A stretch of 64,000 bases of DNA from Purpureocillium takamizusanense (GCF_022605165.1 NC_063068.1:682001-746000); one strand, 5' to 3'; positions 47,817 through 61,075 are shown, counted from the stretch's first letter. Notes: generated by a model from the sequence alone, not told the origin. A program made the numbers and translations.

Positions 47817-49226
47817 GGCGATGGCGACGACGACGGGGCCGCGGGGGGCGGAGGGCGGCGCGGTACTGCTATGATGGGAGGTTCATTTCGAGATGCCGAG
47901 GCGTTGGCAGCAGCAAGTCAGGTTGCCTTTGACTCGCGGTGTCGATGCTACTACGTGGAAAGTATGTCGTCAATTCGGCAGCGCGAGTCAAGAAGCTTCC
48001 TCTGTGCAGCGCGTTTTCTGTATTACGTAAGACAAACGACTTTGTCTCACCCTCGCGAATCACAGTCACGACGCCTTCACCGGCTTAGGTTCCACGTCGA
48101 CATTCTTTGGCTGGAGTCTGCGCCCAACCCCAACAGCGGCTATAGAGAGCTCATGGTGTATCGTCAACTGCTGGAGGGCAATGGCTTGCGGCCCGAGCAA
48201 CCACAGACTTCGCTTCCGCGAGCGCAAACGGATTGAGTTGATGGCGTCGCTGGTTGTCCTCGCGCAATGTCATTCAACGACTTGCACGAGGCCAAATTAG
48301 CGTCCCCCGTGTTGCTTTCTGCAACTCTAACAAACAAAGCAATTATGCCAGAGCCTCGATACAAGGTCCTCCACATGCACGCTGGGTCCCGACCCGTCCC
48401 CTTGTCGGAGACGCCACTTCCTTTTCACTACCCTACATGCCCGGCTTCCCGATCCGGACAGCTTCAGCCTCAAGATCTCGATAGCCCCAGTTCTCATTTT
48501 TTGTTCATGCCTTGAAAGCTGGTTTGACAACATGAGGAGCCCAGGCCTGACTGGCAAATAGCTTTCGTACGATCAGGAGCGGTGCGGTTGCACATGTGCG
48601 ACGGATCGCTTGTACCACCGCCCCATCAAGTGCACCTTACTCTGTACTCGTACATGAACATCGTCTCCACGATGTTATATCGGACAAAAGCTGTTGGTCG
48701 CGGCTGCGCAATCGATCGTCCATTCGCACCAGAGAACCCCCAAACCCTCGCTTCTCTGACCTCGCGCATTGCCGATCACAACCCCTACGGAGTCGTCCCC
48801 CCCTCCCGTGCACAGTCCAGCACATGCATCATCCCTAGACATGCGTCTTGCGCGGCCCGAAGGAGGCGTGCCGTAACTTTCAGCCGTCGGGACCCCTGCG
48901 CCCTCAACAAGACAATGTCTCGTCCTACCTCAATGTTGGATCGTGGGCATCGGCGGCCGGGCGAAGAAACGGGCGGGATCCTGTGTCCCAACTACCGGAC
49001 CAGGATGGGCATGGGAAGCGTTGTTGGCCCTGGTCCTGAGAAATTTCTCCCGTGAACGGAGCGGCTATAAGTCGCCTGTGAAGCCGGCATGGCGTAACGC
49101 TTTTGCGTGTCGGGCTGAGGGGTGGGAAGAGGCGCCGAGTTTCGCTGCCATCTTCGACATCTGAGCAGGCTGTCGCAACCAGACGCACGTCGACTCGCTT
49201 CCGCCTGCTGGGTGGGTTGGACGACA
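47817..49226. other. divergent intergenic region
   Basis: 1.4 kb between the cyclin start (minus) and an MFS start (plus), so it contains both promoters. Frames such as 48582-49055 show no family features. No repeat of note. Confidence 0.5.
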
Positions 49227-50865
49227 ATGAGCCAGACAGCTCCCCTCCTGGCCGATGTAGAAGACGAGCCACGAAGCTACGTCCGTGAGCCCAATGGCCA
49301 AGAAGATGTCAAGCCTGTTGTTGTCCACGGCTCGCCAGACGATGCTCAAGAGTGGCCGCCCTCTGTCAAGTGGAGCATGGTGGCCCTGGTGTCGCTTTCT
49401 GCCTTCTCAGTGTAAGTGTACGATCCCTCCGCCTAGAATCCGTCCGGGGGATCTTGACTGATTGACATGCACATTTCAGAACCTATGGTTGTCTCTCAGT
49501 CGCCCCAGTGGCCACTCGCATCGCCAACGACCTCGACGGCGGCGACAGCGGCAAGTCCGCTGCCGCACTCCTAGTTACGATCTGGGAGCTGGGAGAGGCA
49601 GCCGGACCGCTGCTTATCGCGCCGCTGGCAGAGATGTTTGGGCGCCGGCCGCTGTACAACGTCGCCAATCTGCTCTTCGTGGCGGCGACGATGCTCGGGG
49701 CGCTGTCAAGGGACAAGGGCGAGTTCGTCGCCTCGCGGGCGCTCACGGGCATGGCCGTGGCGGCCAACGTGCTCAACCCAGCCATCATCGGGGACATGTT
49801 TCCGACAGAGCAGCGGGGCGCGGCCATGAGCTGCATCATGTTCGCGCCGCTCGTCGCCAGCTCCGTCGGCCCGGTGTTCAGCAGCATCCTTGCGGACCGC
49901 ATGGGATGGCGCTCTGTGCCCTGGACAAGCGCTGCTCTGGCGGCGCTGTGCGTGCTCGCATTTTCCACTTGCTTTCGGGAGACGTACAGGGCCTCCATAC
50001 TTCGACGCAAGATTACCTGGATCCGTAAGGAATCCGAGGATGAACACTCGTCACATATCGATTCTCTGACGAGGGAGATCACTGTCGTGGGCAGCCCTAC
50101 CGGTATATGGAGCTCTATGATGAGGCCCATCACAGTGTTTCTTGACTCTGGTGTTCTGGCCTCGCTGTCGCTGTTTGGGTCGCTCATGTTTTCGTATTTC
50201 TACGTCATTTCTACGACGCTCCCAGACATCTTGGAAGAAGTATACCAGTTTCCGTCATCCATGACAGGCTCGGCGTTTCTGGCAAATGGTGAGAATAAAT
50301 CCACGCATTGTTTATTTACTCACTTACCGTCGCTTGCTTACACACTATATTTTCAGGAGTTGGCAGCTTGATTGGTGTTGTCATCTGCAACTTGACCCTG
50401 GACAGGATATACATCAAACTCAGCAACGACAACAATAAGGGAGTCGGCCTACCGGAGTTCCGCCTGCCCCTGACGCTCATCGGTGTCGCGACGATGACCC
50501 CCGCAGTAGCACTCTATGGCTGGTGTGCCGAATATCGGTTGCCGCTCTATCTATTCGTGGTGTCCGTCGTCTGGATCCGCGTTTCCATGACGGTCGCGTT
50601 TGTGCCGCTGATGCCGTACGTGGTGGATGCGTGTGGGACGTATTCGGCGTCGGCTCTGACGGGCACGATTGTGATCCGGTGTCTCGCGGGCACGTTTTGC
50701 CCTCTGCTGACGGCAGAGATGATAGAGCGTATGGGGTACGGGTGGGCGTTTACGACTTTGGCAGTGGTGAGCTTGGTGGTTGGTATCATCCCTGCGATGA
50801 TTTTCCGTTACGGATCTCGCTGGAGGCAGCGTTCAAAATATACCAAGACCACTGAAGGAGCTTGA
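49227..50865 (+). CDS. MFS transporter, DHA1 family
   Basis: Three exons, 49227-49411, 49480-50288 and 50357-50865, give 500 residues. The N-terminus is cytosolic and acidic; EWPPSVKWSMVALVSLSAFSVTYG leads into TM1. Motif A is APLAEMFGRRPLYNVANLL. The block GDMFPTEQRGAAMSCIMFAPLVASSVGPVF matches TM4-TM5 of fungal DHA1 carriers, including the proline/glycine motif C region. The central loop (FRETYRASILRRKITWIRKE) separates two six-helix halves. Proteins of this type are proton antiporters for drugs, toxins, polyamines or secondary metabolites; no substrate can be named. There is no biosynthetic cluster next to it; the dehydrogenase 1.1 kb downstream is on the same strand, but that is weak evidence for a link. 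Confidence 0.9.
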
Positions 50866-52008
50866 AGTGTGGTGTCATGGCAAGACATTATATGCGCTTG
50901 ATATAGAAGCTGGGAGTACAATCTCGTTTCCCAGTTCATAGTATGAGCAGGGGCGGCCGACCGACTCCGTACTCCTGTCTCTTGATGGAACGTCTATGAC
51001 ATGCCTCCGGTAGATGGCCCGTTACGAGGAAGTACTACTCTTAAACCAGGGCACACACAATACGTAAGTGATAGGCATTATGAGGACCAACACTGGTCGC
51101 AATGACGGTAATATAACATCTTGTACAGGATATACCATGGTCGACAGCCCATGTTCCAGCGCAGGGGGTTGTGGAGCGTAGCTTTGCTTGCATGCGATCC
51201 CGTGCAGTGCTTCTCCGCGATGAGCCTGCTTCCACTTAGGCGCCAACTTACCAATCATCCAACTTCACCTGCTGCTAAAGGTCTCGCGAATTAGCCTCAT
51301 CATAATGCGACGCCCTGCCCCGGCTTCGTCGCGGAGCTAGCTGGCCGCCCCGACCGAGAATCGCGTCTTGCAGCGTGAGAGAAGTGGCAAAGAAGCAATA
51401 ACCCGAGCCAGTCCGTATTTCAGAGGCCATCTTTGAATCAGTCTGCAAGGCCTTGCGGGTAACTCAGTGTTCTCGGACGGGGCGGGACAGGACTGCAGGA
51501 AGATGCGTGAAGCCAAGTGATACATCCACGCCAGAGCTCAGCTCAACCTCGTCAGCAAAGCAGGGACGCGCCCAGGATGTGTGCATGCCAGAGGCTTCGC
51601 TGAAAAGCATTGCGGCGATTACGTCTAGTGCAATTGCAGGTATTTCGGCCTCCATTTTCAGTCTGAGTCACTGAACGTAAGATGAAGCCAGACTGACAAC
51701 TGAATCCTGATGCAGCTGAGCAGCATGGCGGGCCCGCGACGAGTGCAATGTCCTGTGACGAATACCGAGGTTATGACAAACACGCCCAACCGATTACGAG
51801 CTCGCTTCAATGCTTCAAGCGGCGAATGACGTATCGAGCCTCCACTGCGAAACCAACATCGTCAGGACCGAGCGGAGTTTGCGCCTCTATGACCACTATC
51901 TCCGACTGGGAAAGACGACATATAACCGAGCCTGCGTCTGCACACACGGGACTCATCTAGAAAGAATTCTCGTCCCAGGATCGTATAAGCAGACACGCCA
52001 AAGTCGCC
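50866..52008. other. intergenic
   Basis: 1.1 kb between two plus-strand genes. Short frames only. The last 50 bases before 52009 are the leader of the dehydrogenase. No repeats of note. Confidence 0.5.
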
Positions 52009-52974
52009 ATGTCGGACCCCGTCTGGCTCATCACCGGCGCGTCGAGCGGTTTCGGCCTATCTCTTGCGCTCCGGGCTCTCAAGGCCAAGCATCGCGTCAT
52101 TGCCGCCGTTCGCAGTAAGACCAAGTCCGCCGATGCCGTCAAGACAATTACCGGCGGCGGCGGCAAAGTCGTCGAGCTGGACATGACGGAGTCGCAGACG
52201 AGCATCGCCGCCAAAGTGAAGCAGGCCGAGGATATCTACGGACGAATCGACATTCTCGTCAACAATGCGGGTTACTCGCAGCTCGGGGCGCTGCAACACT
52301 TTACGTGAGTGGAATCCCACTCCATTCAAGCCAAGCCGCTGGGCTTGTTGGTGGGTAAGGGCGGGGAGCGAGACGTATGGCTGACGAAAGAGAGAGGCAG
52401 AGAGGACGAATTCATCCTGCAGTACCGGACCAACGTCTTCGGCCCGCTCTTCATGACACAGGCCGTCCTCGCGGGGATGCGCGCGCGCCGCAGCGGCCAC
52501 ATCGTCAACCTCAGCAGCGTCGGCGGGCAGGACGTGCTGCCGACGTGCGGGGCGTACAGCTCCAGCAAGTTCGCACTCGAGGGCATATCCGAGGGGCTGG
52601 CCAAGGAAGTGGCCGAGTTCGGCATCTCGGTGCTCATCGTCGAGCCGGGCGCGTACCGGACCAACTTCTTTCACGCGCTGCAGCGACCCGAGGGCGGGCA
52701 GCTCTCGGACGACTACAAGGGCACGGCGACGGAGGTCATGTTCGACAAGTTTGCGGAGATGACGGGCAAGCAGCCGGGAGACCCGGACAAGGCCGTGGAG
52801 CGCATGTTCCAGGTCATCACGGGCGAGGGCGGCGGCGGGAGGCTGCGAGGCAAGGTGCTGCGGCTGATGCTGGGCATGGACGCCGTCGAGCGCATCGAGA
52901 AGAAGACGGATAGGCTGCGTGAGGACCTGGCGGCGGCTCGCAGGCTCGAGGAGGAGTGGAGCACTCTTTTGTAG
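52009..52974 (+). CDS. short-chain dehydrogenase/reductase
   Basis: Two exons, 52009-52304 and 52401-52974, give 289 residues. The classical SDR motifs are present: the nucleotide loop TGASSGFG at residues 9-16, DMTESQ for the adenine-binding site, NNAG at about 86-89, the catalytic Ser in VNLSSVGG, and YSSSK as the YxxxK dyad; PGAYRTNF follows. Arg/Lys residues after the second strand (AVRSKTKS) suggest NADP(H). It belongs to the large group of fungal oxidoreductases around yeast Ayr1-like and retinol dehydrogenase-like enzymes. The substrate is unknown. Intron 52305-52400 separates the Rossmann half from the catalytic half. Confidence 0.92.
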
Positions 52975-53319
52975 ATGGTATGAGTACGAAGTAGTAGTAG
53001 AAACTCTGACATCTTTTGAGTTGTGAAGTCTCCAGGTTGGTGTGATGAGCAAGTGGACGGACAGTGTTGGGGGGGGGGGGGAATTGGCGGGTGAGAAGAG
53101 CTCCCCACCAAGCTGGGCAGCCGCCAGCCCACATGCGCCTTCCTTTTGGGCGAGCTATGTTCCGCCGCCAACTTCCAACTCGTCATCCCTCCATCGCATC
53201 ATCACCAAACCGCCCTCCGCCGCCTCCACCCGATCGCGGCCGTGAACGTCTTCCCTCCGTCTGCGCTGCTACTCGCGCCATTGCGTCCTTCACCCCCCGC
53301 CCGATTGGCGCAAACTACC
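52975..53319. other. short intergenic and Seh1 leader
   Basis: 345 bp. It contains a G12 run near 53068-53081 and a CT-rich leader before the Seh1 ATG. A frame from 53146 is open into Seh1, but its first 58 codons look like leader sequence. Confidence 0.5.
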
Positions 53320-54841
53320 ATGGCCGCCGCCGCCCCCTCCGCGGCTCCGGCGCCGCACTCGCCGAGCGACGAGAAGCCCGCCTTCGAGCTCAACCTCCAG
53401 CACGGCCACAAGGACCTTGTCCAGGCCGTCGCCTTCAACACCTACGGCGACCGCTGTGCCACAGGATCTGTTGATGGCCGCATCCGCGTCTTCAATCGTC
53501 ATCGCGACGGCACCTGGAGGCTCTGCGACACGTGGAGCGCGCACGGCGGCGAAGTCCTCGAGGTGCGTCTGTGTCCGCGAGCTCCCCTCATTTATACATG
53601 CATTGTATATAGTGAATACATATATATGTACTACATGTACCTACATACATATGTATATGCCAGCAGCAGTTGATTGTATTCATGATGGGTTCTGGCTGAC
53701 TCCTCCCGTCCTTCATGCGCAGCTGCAATGGCTTCCCGCCACCATATACCCCAATCTCATCGCCTCGCTCGGCATCGAGGGTTGGTTCCGGCTCTGGGCC
53801 GAGGACCCCTCCGCCGCGCCCGGCCGCCGCTTCTGCTCCGGCCGCTCCGTCTCGGGGCGGCCCGCCTTCGACACGCGCTCCAGCCGCGCGCCCTACCGCT
53901 CCTTCTCCATGAAGCACAATGAGGAGACGCGCCACACCTACCTTGCCCTCTTGGCCACCGACGGCCGCCTCACCATCTACGAGAACGACTCGCCCGAGAA
54001 CCTGTCCGAATACACGTCCATCGACGCCTTCACCGTCTGCCCCCGCCCCAGCCGTGGTGAGGAGGTCTCGTTCCGCGTGCGCTTCGACCCCAACCCGGAG
54101 TCCTGCTACGCCGCCTTGCGCGCCGGCGTCCCCACCGACGCCCTGGGGCTCGTCGTCGCCGGCATGGACACGGTCAAGGTGTACCGCTCCCGCGACGTCG
54201 TGTCAGCCTCGTACGGCGTCTCCTCCACCCAGAAGGAGTTTTACCTCGCCGCTGAAATCGTCGGCCACCGCGGCCTCGTCCGCGACCTGGCATGGGCCCC
54301 CGGCAACATTCGCGGCTATGACATGATCGCGACCGCGTGCCAGGACGGCTACGCGCGCGTCTTCCGTCTTGACACGCCGCACTCGGACGACGACGGCAAG
54401 TCCTGGTCCGCAGCCGACCTCCTCAAGCCGGCCGGCGCCCAACCTATCTGGGACCCGGCGCCGAAAGACGACCCCGAGAAGTCGCAGCAGCAGCAGCAGC
54501 AGTCACAACCACCACAGCACCAGCAATCACAACAGCAACAGCAGCAACAGCAACAGCACAGCCACCCCTCCACACTGAGCGCCAGCCTCGCCAAATCGGG
54601 CCACCATGGCGACAGGCACTGGTCCGGCCAGCCCGGCCAGGTCAGGCACACGGTCCGCGAGCTCTCGCGCCTCGACAGCCACCGCACGCCCGTCTGGAGG
54701 GTCGGCTTCGACGACGACGGGCAGATCCTCGGCAGCACCGGCGACGACGGCCGCCTGCTGTGCTACCGCCAGACGCCCGACGGCGCCTGGGCCAAGAGCT
54801 CCGAGCTCATCATGATGAAGGCTCGCATGTTTGCGCCGTAA
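53320..54841 (+). CDS. seh1: nucleoporin Seh1, WD40 protein
   Basis: Two exons, 53320-53562 and 53723-54841, give 453 residues. The first blade contains HGHKDLVQAVAFNTYGDRCATGS and RIRVFNR; later blades have LQWLPATIYPNLIASLGIEG, GHRGLVRDLAWAPGN with ATACQDGYARVFRL, and the last RTPVWRVGFDDDGQILGSTGDDG. The pattern matches Seh1/Sec13-type beta propellers, with Seh1 preferred because of the GTWRLCDTWSAHGGEVLE block. Seh1 is in the Y-shaped Nup84/Nup107 complex of the nuclear pore and in the SEA/GATOR complex that controls TORC1 at the vacuole. A Gln-rich insert (about residues 335-363, CAG/CAA codons) lies in a loop before the last blade, which makes the protein longer than yeast Seh1 (349 residues). 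Confidence 0.92.
54485..54568 (+). repeat. CAG/CAA tract encoding poly-Gln in Seh1
   Basis: A run of CAG and CAA codons interrupted by Ser, Pro and His codons. It is coding and in frame. Confidence 0.85.
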
Positions 54842-55538
54842 GCGTCTCACTCGCGCGCAAACACACACACACACACGTTGTTTTCTTCCAATACGGCGTT
54901 TGGTGAGGACAGGCGGATTTATGGGTAGGTAGTACCATGCGGTAGGGTATGTGGGCTTTTTCTTTGATGACCCAGTGGCCACGGATCCATGAACTTTGGT
55001 CACGCACTGGGCTTGTACGATACAGCAAAGTGTGTTGGGCGTTGCGGCGTTGGGTTGAATATGATGTCGGCGGCTCTAGAACCGCCAGGGGGTCTACCTT
55101 GAGGCATCATCACAAAGCGTTCAATCTGACAAAAGATTTGATCATTGTGTGTATTGATAGTATGGGGGTGTTAAAACCTCGGCAGACCGCCAGGGGCATA
55201 TTCTAATGGTGCTTGCTCCTTGTGTCGTCACCAGTATTCGTTATGCTCTTTTCCCTTCCTTCCCAAAAGGCCGCTGCTAAACCTTGACAAATTATAAAAC
55301 AACCCAACTCCGTTCCAACGCCAGTCATGATTTGTTTTGCTATGGGCGGGCTGCCGGTCAAGGGCTCTTTGGCAAGAGGTGGCGAGCGCTTGGGTCACAG
55401 CATTCGTCACAAGAACCCCAACCCACGCCCCGCCCGCCCCATACATCCTCAATCCTCAACCACATTAAGAGCCCCACGCCTGTTCCTGCATGGGAGCTGT
55501 GACGACCAAGTAGCGCGCTCAACGATACGATAAACCGT
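54842..55538. other. convergent intergenic region
   Basis: 697 bp between convergent Seh1 and the desaturase gene. It includes a (CA)n run near 54860-54877. It holds both 3' UTRs; no gene is seen. Confidence 0.5.
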
Positions 55539-57044
55539 TCAGGCAGCGTCGGCGCTCGCCGCGGGGTCGAAGACCTTGGTAACCTGAGAGCCGGCGCGGA
55601 CGATGCGCTGACCTGCTGAGTCGTTCATGTAGGTGACGTCCTTGTTCTCGAACTGAGCTCGCTTCCAGATCTCCACCTCGCAGCCGCCGCGCAGGACGCC
55701 GATGCGCATCGTGGAAAGCAGGTTGTGGGCGGCGTTGGAGTGGTTGTAGACGCCGCCGTTGAAGATGGCCGTGGCGTCCTTGCCGATGGCCGAGGAGATG
55801 AGGGCCTTGCCGCCGGGATGGTCCTTGATAAAGTCGCCCACATCGTGGATGACACCAGCGATGGCGATGAGGGCCTTGCCCTTGTTCTTGGCATCGTCGA
55901 CGAAATCGTCCCAGCTAATGACGGGGAGCTGCTCGAGGGGAGTGCCCCAGTCAAGGGTAGCGCGCTTCTGGTCGAGCTTCTTCTGCAGCTGCTGGACGCG
56001 GCCCTTCTCGATCTCATTGGCACGGAACTGCTTGAGGTCGTAGGCGAGACCAAGGTACTTCCAGACACAGATCATCCACTTGGTGGGGTCGTACTGCCAC
56101 CACTCAATGGCATTGCGGAAGTCGGAGGGGAACTCGTGGTGGAAGTTGTGGTATCCCTCACCGAGGGTGACGAGCGCGGTAATGACGTGGTCGCGGGGCG
56201 AGTTGCGGTCGTCAAAGGGCTGGTCGCCGAGCCAGTGGGCAAGAGAGTTGACACAGAAGGTGGCCTGCTGGACGAAGCAGATGCGAAGGATGCCGCCGTA
56301 GATGAAGCCGCCCCACCAGTCGCCCCAGCCGAGGCCGCAGACGAGCGTGGGGAAGACGAGAGCCATGGATATGACCGACTTGAGGTAGTTACGGTGCTGC
56401 CATACGACGACGGGGTCCTCGTTGAGGTCGGTGATGTCGGTGCGTCCCTTTCGCTTGGGGTTCTGCTTGAACACCATCCATCCCAGGTGGGAGTAGAGAA
56501 GGCCCTTGCGGACCGAGTAGGGGTCCTTTTCGGTGTCGGTGTAACGGTGGTGGGCGCGGTGTCCGGTAGACCACCAGCGGATGGAGCCCTCTACGGCGCC
56601 AGCGCCGACAGCGGCAAGATAGATCTTGAGGGGGAGGGTAGCCTTGTATGAGGTGTGGGCCCAAAGACGGTGGTACCCTAAGACGACGAGGTCCGGTCAG
56701 TATATGTTTTGGCGGATGAAAATGAATTCGAAGGCGGCTGACGACTTACCAGCTGTGATGCCGAGGCCGGTGTTAAAGTAGTAGATGACGGCGAAGATGG
56801 CGGTATAGAAGCGGAGGGGCACCCAGTAGGCCGAGATGAAGCCAATCATGGGGATGAAGATGATGAAGGTTGTGTTGAGCCAGTTGATGTGCTTGTGGAT
56901 GTTGGACCAAGTCATGGGCGTGTCGGCGATGTGCACCTTGCTGGCATCCCACTTGCCATTGTTCCGGAGTGGCTTGTAGTCGGTTGTGCCGTCCGGGAAG
57001 GCCGCAGCCTGGGCCTTGGAGGCCGAGGTCGAAGACTCGGACAT
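55539..57044 (-). CDS. ole1: acyl-CoA delta-9 desaturase with cytochrome b5 domain (Ole1)
   Basis: Two exons, 57044-56750 and 56677-55539, give 477 residues. The three His boxes of membrane desaturases are present: HRLWAH (about 101-106), HRAHH (138-142) and HNFHH (275-279), with hydrophobic pairs between them. The C-terminus is a fused cytochrome b5 domain with the heme motif HPGG at 385-388 and a later HSNAAHNLL, as in yeast Ole1. The enzyme sits in the ER and puts a cis double bond at C9 of palmitoyl- and stearoyl-CoA, using O2 and electrons passed through b5. The single intron lies just before the first His box. It is convergent with Seh1. The upstream minus-strand DNA is strongly CT-rich. 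Confidence 0.96.
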
Positions 57045-57302
57045 GTTGGGCGGCCGTCCGCTTCACTCGCAAGGTCGGTCGAGCAAGGCAGGAAGTGTGC
57101 CGGAGCGTGAGAACCTTTGGAGTGGTTGTCCCAACAGATACACGCACGACTGTACTGGGAGGGACTGTGCGCGAGGTGTGATGTGAGAAGATGGGAGAGA
57201 GAGAATGTGGTCGTGGTGTATACAGACAGAGAGGGAGGGAGGAGGGAGGAAGGTATAGAGGAGAATTAAAAAAGCGAAAGGAGAGAGAGCGTGCAAGAGA
57301 AA
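57045..57302 (-). promoter_or_regulatory. CT-rich promoter/leader of ole1
   Basis: On the minus strand the 250 bases before the start are dominated by CT and CCCTCC runs (seen as GA on the plus strand at 57186-57302). Pyrimidine tracts like this mark transcription starts of strongly expressed fungal genes. No exact start can be read. Confidence 0.35.
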
Positions 57303-60300
57303 TAGGCAATGCGGTTCGGAAAAGTATGGGGAATGCTGGGCGGGAGGCAAGGAGGGCGGTTGTTTTCGCCGGCGGGCGGGTTGGTTGGGGCGGACGCGGG
57401 CCAAAAGCTTTGAGCCTCGTAGTGAAGGAGCGTGTAAGCAGGCACCGAAGGGGGGGAAGGGACACAGAACCGGGGCGCGCCACCTGTCTCTGTCTCCACG
57501 TCGGCCTTTTCTGCGTCGTTTATGTCGGTCACCTTTTCCTTGATCTTTTACGGGACCGTTGATTCGTTGTCCTTGAATCTGCTGATTTCGGACCAGCCGG
57601 TGGCAGCGCAGCTCGTGAGCGGGCAGTTTTTATACTGCTGCTTGTTGCCCTCATGGTTCATGCATCGCGCGTCGCTCTTTCCCTCCTTTGCGTGCTGCCT
57701 CGGGACGGGATTGGACTGGCCCAGGCACATGTACCTGCGTACCTCGCCAACAAAAAAAAGTCTACGTCAAAGTACCAAACTCGGTACGTACACGGCACAA
57801 GGTACTACCTACTGCCGGCGAACAAATCCTGATTTCCTTGCCTCGTGCCTGGGAGGGCCAGCAGACCAGGCCTTCACATGGTAAAAAAGCATCAATGGCA
57901 AATGATAGCATCATCGCCAGCACCGGAAGCAGCGTATCTCATCCAAGCGTTGCCCAGCACGTTGGTAGGTAGGTCAGAAAGATTGCGCTGCCGAGGCGCA
58001 ACAGGGCCCCCAAAAAAGTGGCCACCCACCCATCCATACCACCTGGGGGAGAGGACCCAACCCTTCTTCCCCAACAACTTTTTTTCCCTGGCCCCTGGTT
58101 TGGCAGCTGCAGCAGGCGGGCCCCGCTCGCATCGCAGGGGAGGCGCAATCTGGTCTGGGGGTTACCAGCGACCCACTAAAAGCGGAACCTTCGCCCGCCC
58201 GCCCGGGACGACGACCCTGTCAAGCGGGCTATAAAATAAGAGGGACTGCGAATCTTGCAACCTCGCTCGTATCACGATTTGCCCTCCTCATAGAAAACTT
58301 AAGATACCGGAATGGCCTTAAGGTTCTATTTAACGAGCTTATGTTTTTTATTTTAGCGATTTCTGCTTTTAAAAGTATGTAATACTCGTGGCGATTGATG
58401 AGTTCTAGGTAGAATTAGTAGGGATGATCGCTCTTGGTGTCCCTCTTTTTTTGCAACCCGCTTGCCTGTAGGTGGGTGGGTGGCGAGTTGCAACAGATAA
58501 CCGTCTGGTCCCCTCCCGTTGGATGGATGGCACGATATGTACTTTCACGCCTGACTTCGGCGACGAGATACCTAGGCACACAGCAGGTAGGTCCTGGCCT
58601 AGGCCTTGGCCCCTTCCGCCTTTGCCAGAGTGAAACGGGATCCCGAGGCAGCTTCCAACAGAGGGACGAGGAACGGGAGGGAGGAGGTTGTGGCTGCTGT
58701 GGCGTACCTGTGCCGCGCTGTTGTTCAAGGGACTCGATTGTGCCTTGTGAGTAGCTTCGCATGCATACCTACCTAGTAGTACTACACTGACTAACTTCGT
58801 GAATGGTACGTCACAGCACGCCTTGTTGAAGACATGCGGCGGCGCTCGCTCGATTCTATGCCATGCTTCCTCATCTTGGTCGCGTATTCTCTCCAACACC
58901 ATCCATCGCTGCGCGTTGCCACCCGTTCCTGCCCGTCTGTCTGTCGCTGGTGACAGTCAGGCCAAGATCATCGTATCCCCCCTCCCCTGGGATATAGACC
59001 CCACTACCCTCCACGTTCTCCCGAAAAGTATCCATCCATGGCAAGGGACACAGCACCCTGCATGCTTGACGAGGGTGGCCCGTGATTCACTCGGTAGATA
59101 GGTGCGTACTTCTGATCGTCGCCCTTTGCGCTCATGGACCTGAGCGGCGCGCCCCCATGCCGGTATTGCCCCGTGGCATCTCAACGCCATTACAGCAGTA
59201 CCAAGAGTACGTACTTCGTACCATCATCATATGATGCCACAGGAGTAGTACTCCACGGCATCAAACATCACTTGGTCGCGTCGAGCCCTTGGGGGCCCCC
59301 AACGGCTTCGCAAGCATGTTGTCATGATGCCTCGGCCCCAGGATTGGGCATGCGCGTACATACGAACTTACTACGTAGTCGGATGTGGCAGGGAGGGACT
59401 TTGCCTTCTGAACCTGGCTTACCTTCCCTGCTCTCAACGATTTCGATTCCTACTATATCCTAGAATGACTGGGTACGTACGATATAGGTAAGTACGTACT
59501 ACGTACTCGAGAACCGGGGCCGGGATGGGTTGCGTCTGGACTGTCGATGTCGACGTCGACCACGCTGCCGCCCGCGCCGGAGGTGGAGGGCGCGTTGGGG
59601 GAGACGAAAAGGCCGGGATGCCGGGAGCCCATGGTTTGGGCCCCGTCGGTTTCGGCGGGCCTGCTGGCCCAGCGCGTCCGCCACTCGGCCAGCATGTGCT
59701 GATGATGATGGCATCACTCTGCAACCCTACCACCTAGGCTAGTCATTGGCTAGGAGCTAATTGCTTCTCGGCATCGCAGCTAGGTGCTAGTGCTACGTAG
59801 TAGCTCCCGGCGTAGAAGGACTCGCTTCGGTGGCGATAATGATGGACGCTTCGCCATTGTGTTGATTGGCGCGAAGGCTGTGGTGGTCGTAGGTAAATGC
59901 TCTCTGCACCGGACCACAGAGCTGCCGCCCCTGGAGCTGCCTACTACTGCGAAGCCACTTACTTACACCGCCCAACGGCAATCCAAGCAGCATCCTACCG
60001 TAGCAAAGCTCAATCGCAGTCTATCATTCGTTCAATTCACCTTCCTCAGAACACTCAGAATGCGACGGACCCATCAAGGACATCATCTGATATTTCTCAG
60101 CCCAAGCCCCCCCATCGACAGCAAACCGACCGACCCCATCCCAACAATAGCCGGCCGGCCATTGACGGGAACGCCGCGAGGGCTGCCAGGTGAGGATACG
60201 AGTACGAACTACGGACTGTATCAAACGAACAGCAGATCTGGCCACCAGACACGCAAAACATCCGACTACCTAACCTACGTAGCAGAGAAAAGTCCGGAAC

Positions 60301-61075
60301 GAAACAGCATTTATTTCACTGACACCAAACAGGGCCCGAGCTGCTAGGTTGCCAACCTGCCTACGCCCCGGCCCCGCCAATCAGACTGCCCAGCATCCCA
60401 GCCAGCCAGCCAGCCTCCTGCACCAACCCCCCCTCCCCCCGGCTTGCTCCTGCCCTGCCCTGGCCCCTCCCCAACAGAAACGAGTGCCCCCACTGTCGAC
60501 TAGAATACTCCAATCAAAGGCGCGCCGCGCTGCAGAGACGGAGGCTCTCCACGTGACTGTCCCTTCTTGCGTTTGGCCCCCCCCCCGCCCCGCAGAAATC
60601 ATTCCACGGCGGCTTCTAGAACGAGAGGTAGGGGAGAGATAGAGGAGGCGAAGAACATAGAGGGCTAGTCAGAGCGATCAGGAGTTGCAGTGCTCTGTGC
60701 AGATTCTCTGCCTTTGTCACGGTTCGAGGCATGCTCCTGCTGCCTCTAGTACAATGTTCAGCGAGTCGATTGGCGACTCCCATCGCTCGTCGTAGCACAC
60801 CGCCGCTGGTTACACTCGTGTATAGTTATGTAGGTGCTGTTAATCGACAGCTGCACAAGCACTATACTTTCGTCCTCTAGGGTCATGATGCGCGTAACAT
60901 TCGTACTCGGTACAGTCGTCTGCTATACTACCGTGCCATGCGTATTCCCCGATGCGTGCCTCCTCCCTGACAATAATAAACAGTCAGTTGCCTGTCCGCC
61001 TTCTGTAAAATACAATGGCTGCCACGCCCAAAAATGTGCCCAAACAAAGCTAGCTGTAATGTCCTGCTATGGTCT
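57303..61075. other. gene-poor region, 3.8 kb
   Basis: No supported gene. Small AT-rich patch near 58290-58420 and clusters of TACGTAC motifs near 59470-59510. The longest frame (59784-60347, 187 codons) is basic, of low complexity and has no family features. Confidence 0.45.

Noticed and set aside
52057..53052. 331-codon minus-strand frame
   Set aside because: Antisense of the short-chain dehydrogenase across its intron.
55725..56651. 308-codon plus-strand frame
   Set aside because: Antisense of the desaturase gene; Val/Glu/Gly-rich as expected for such shadows.
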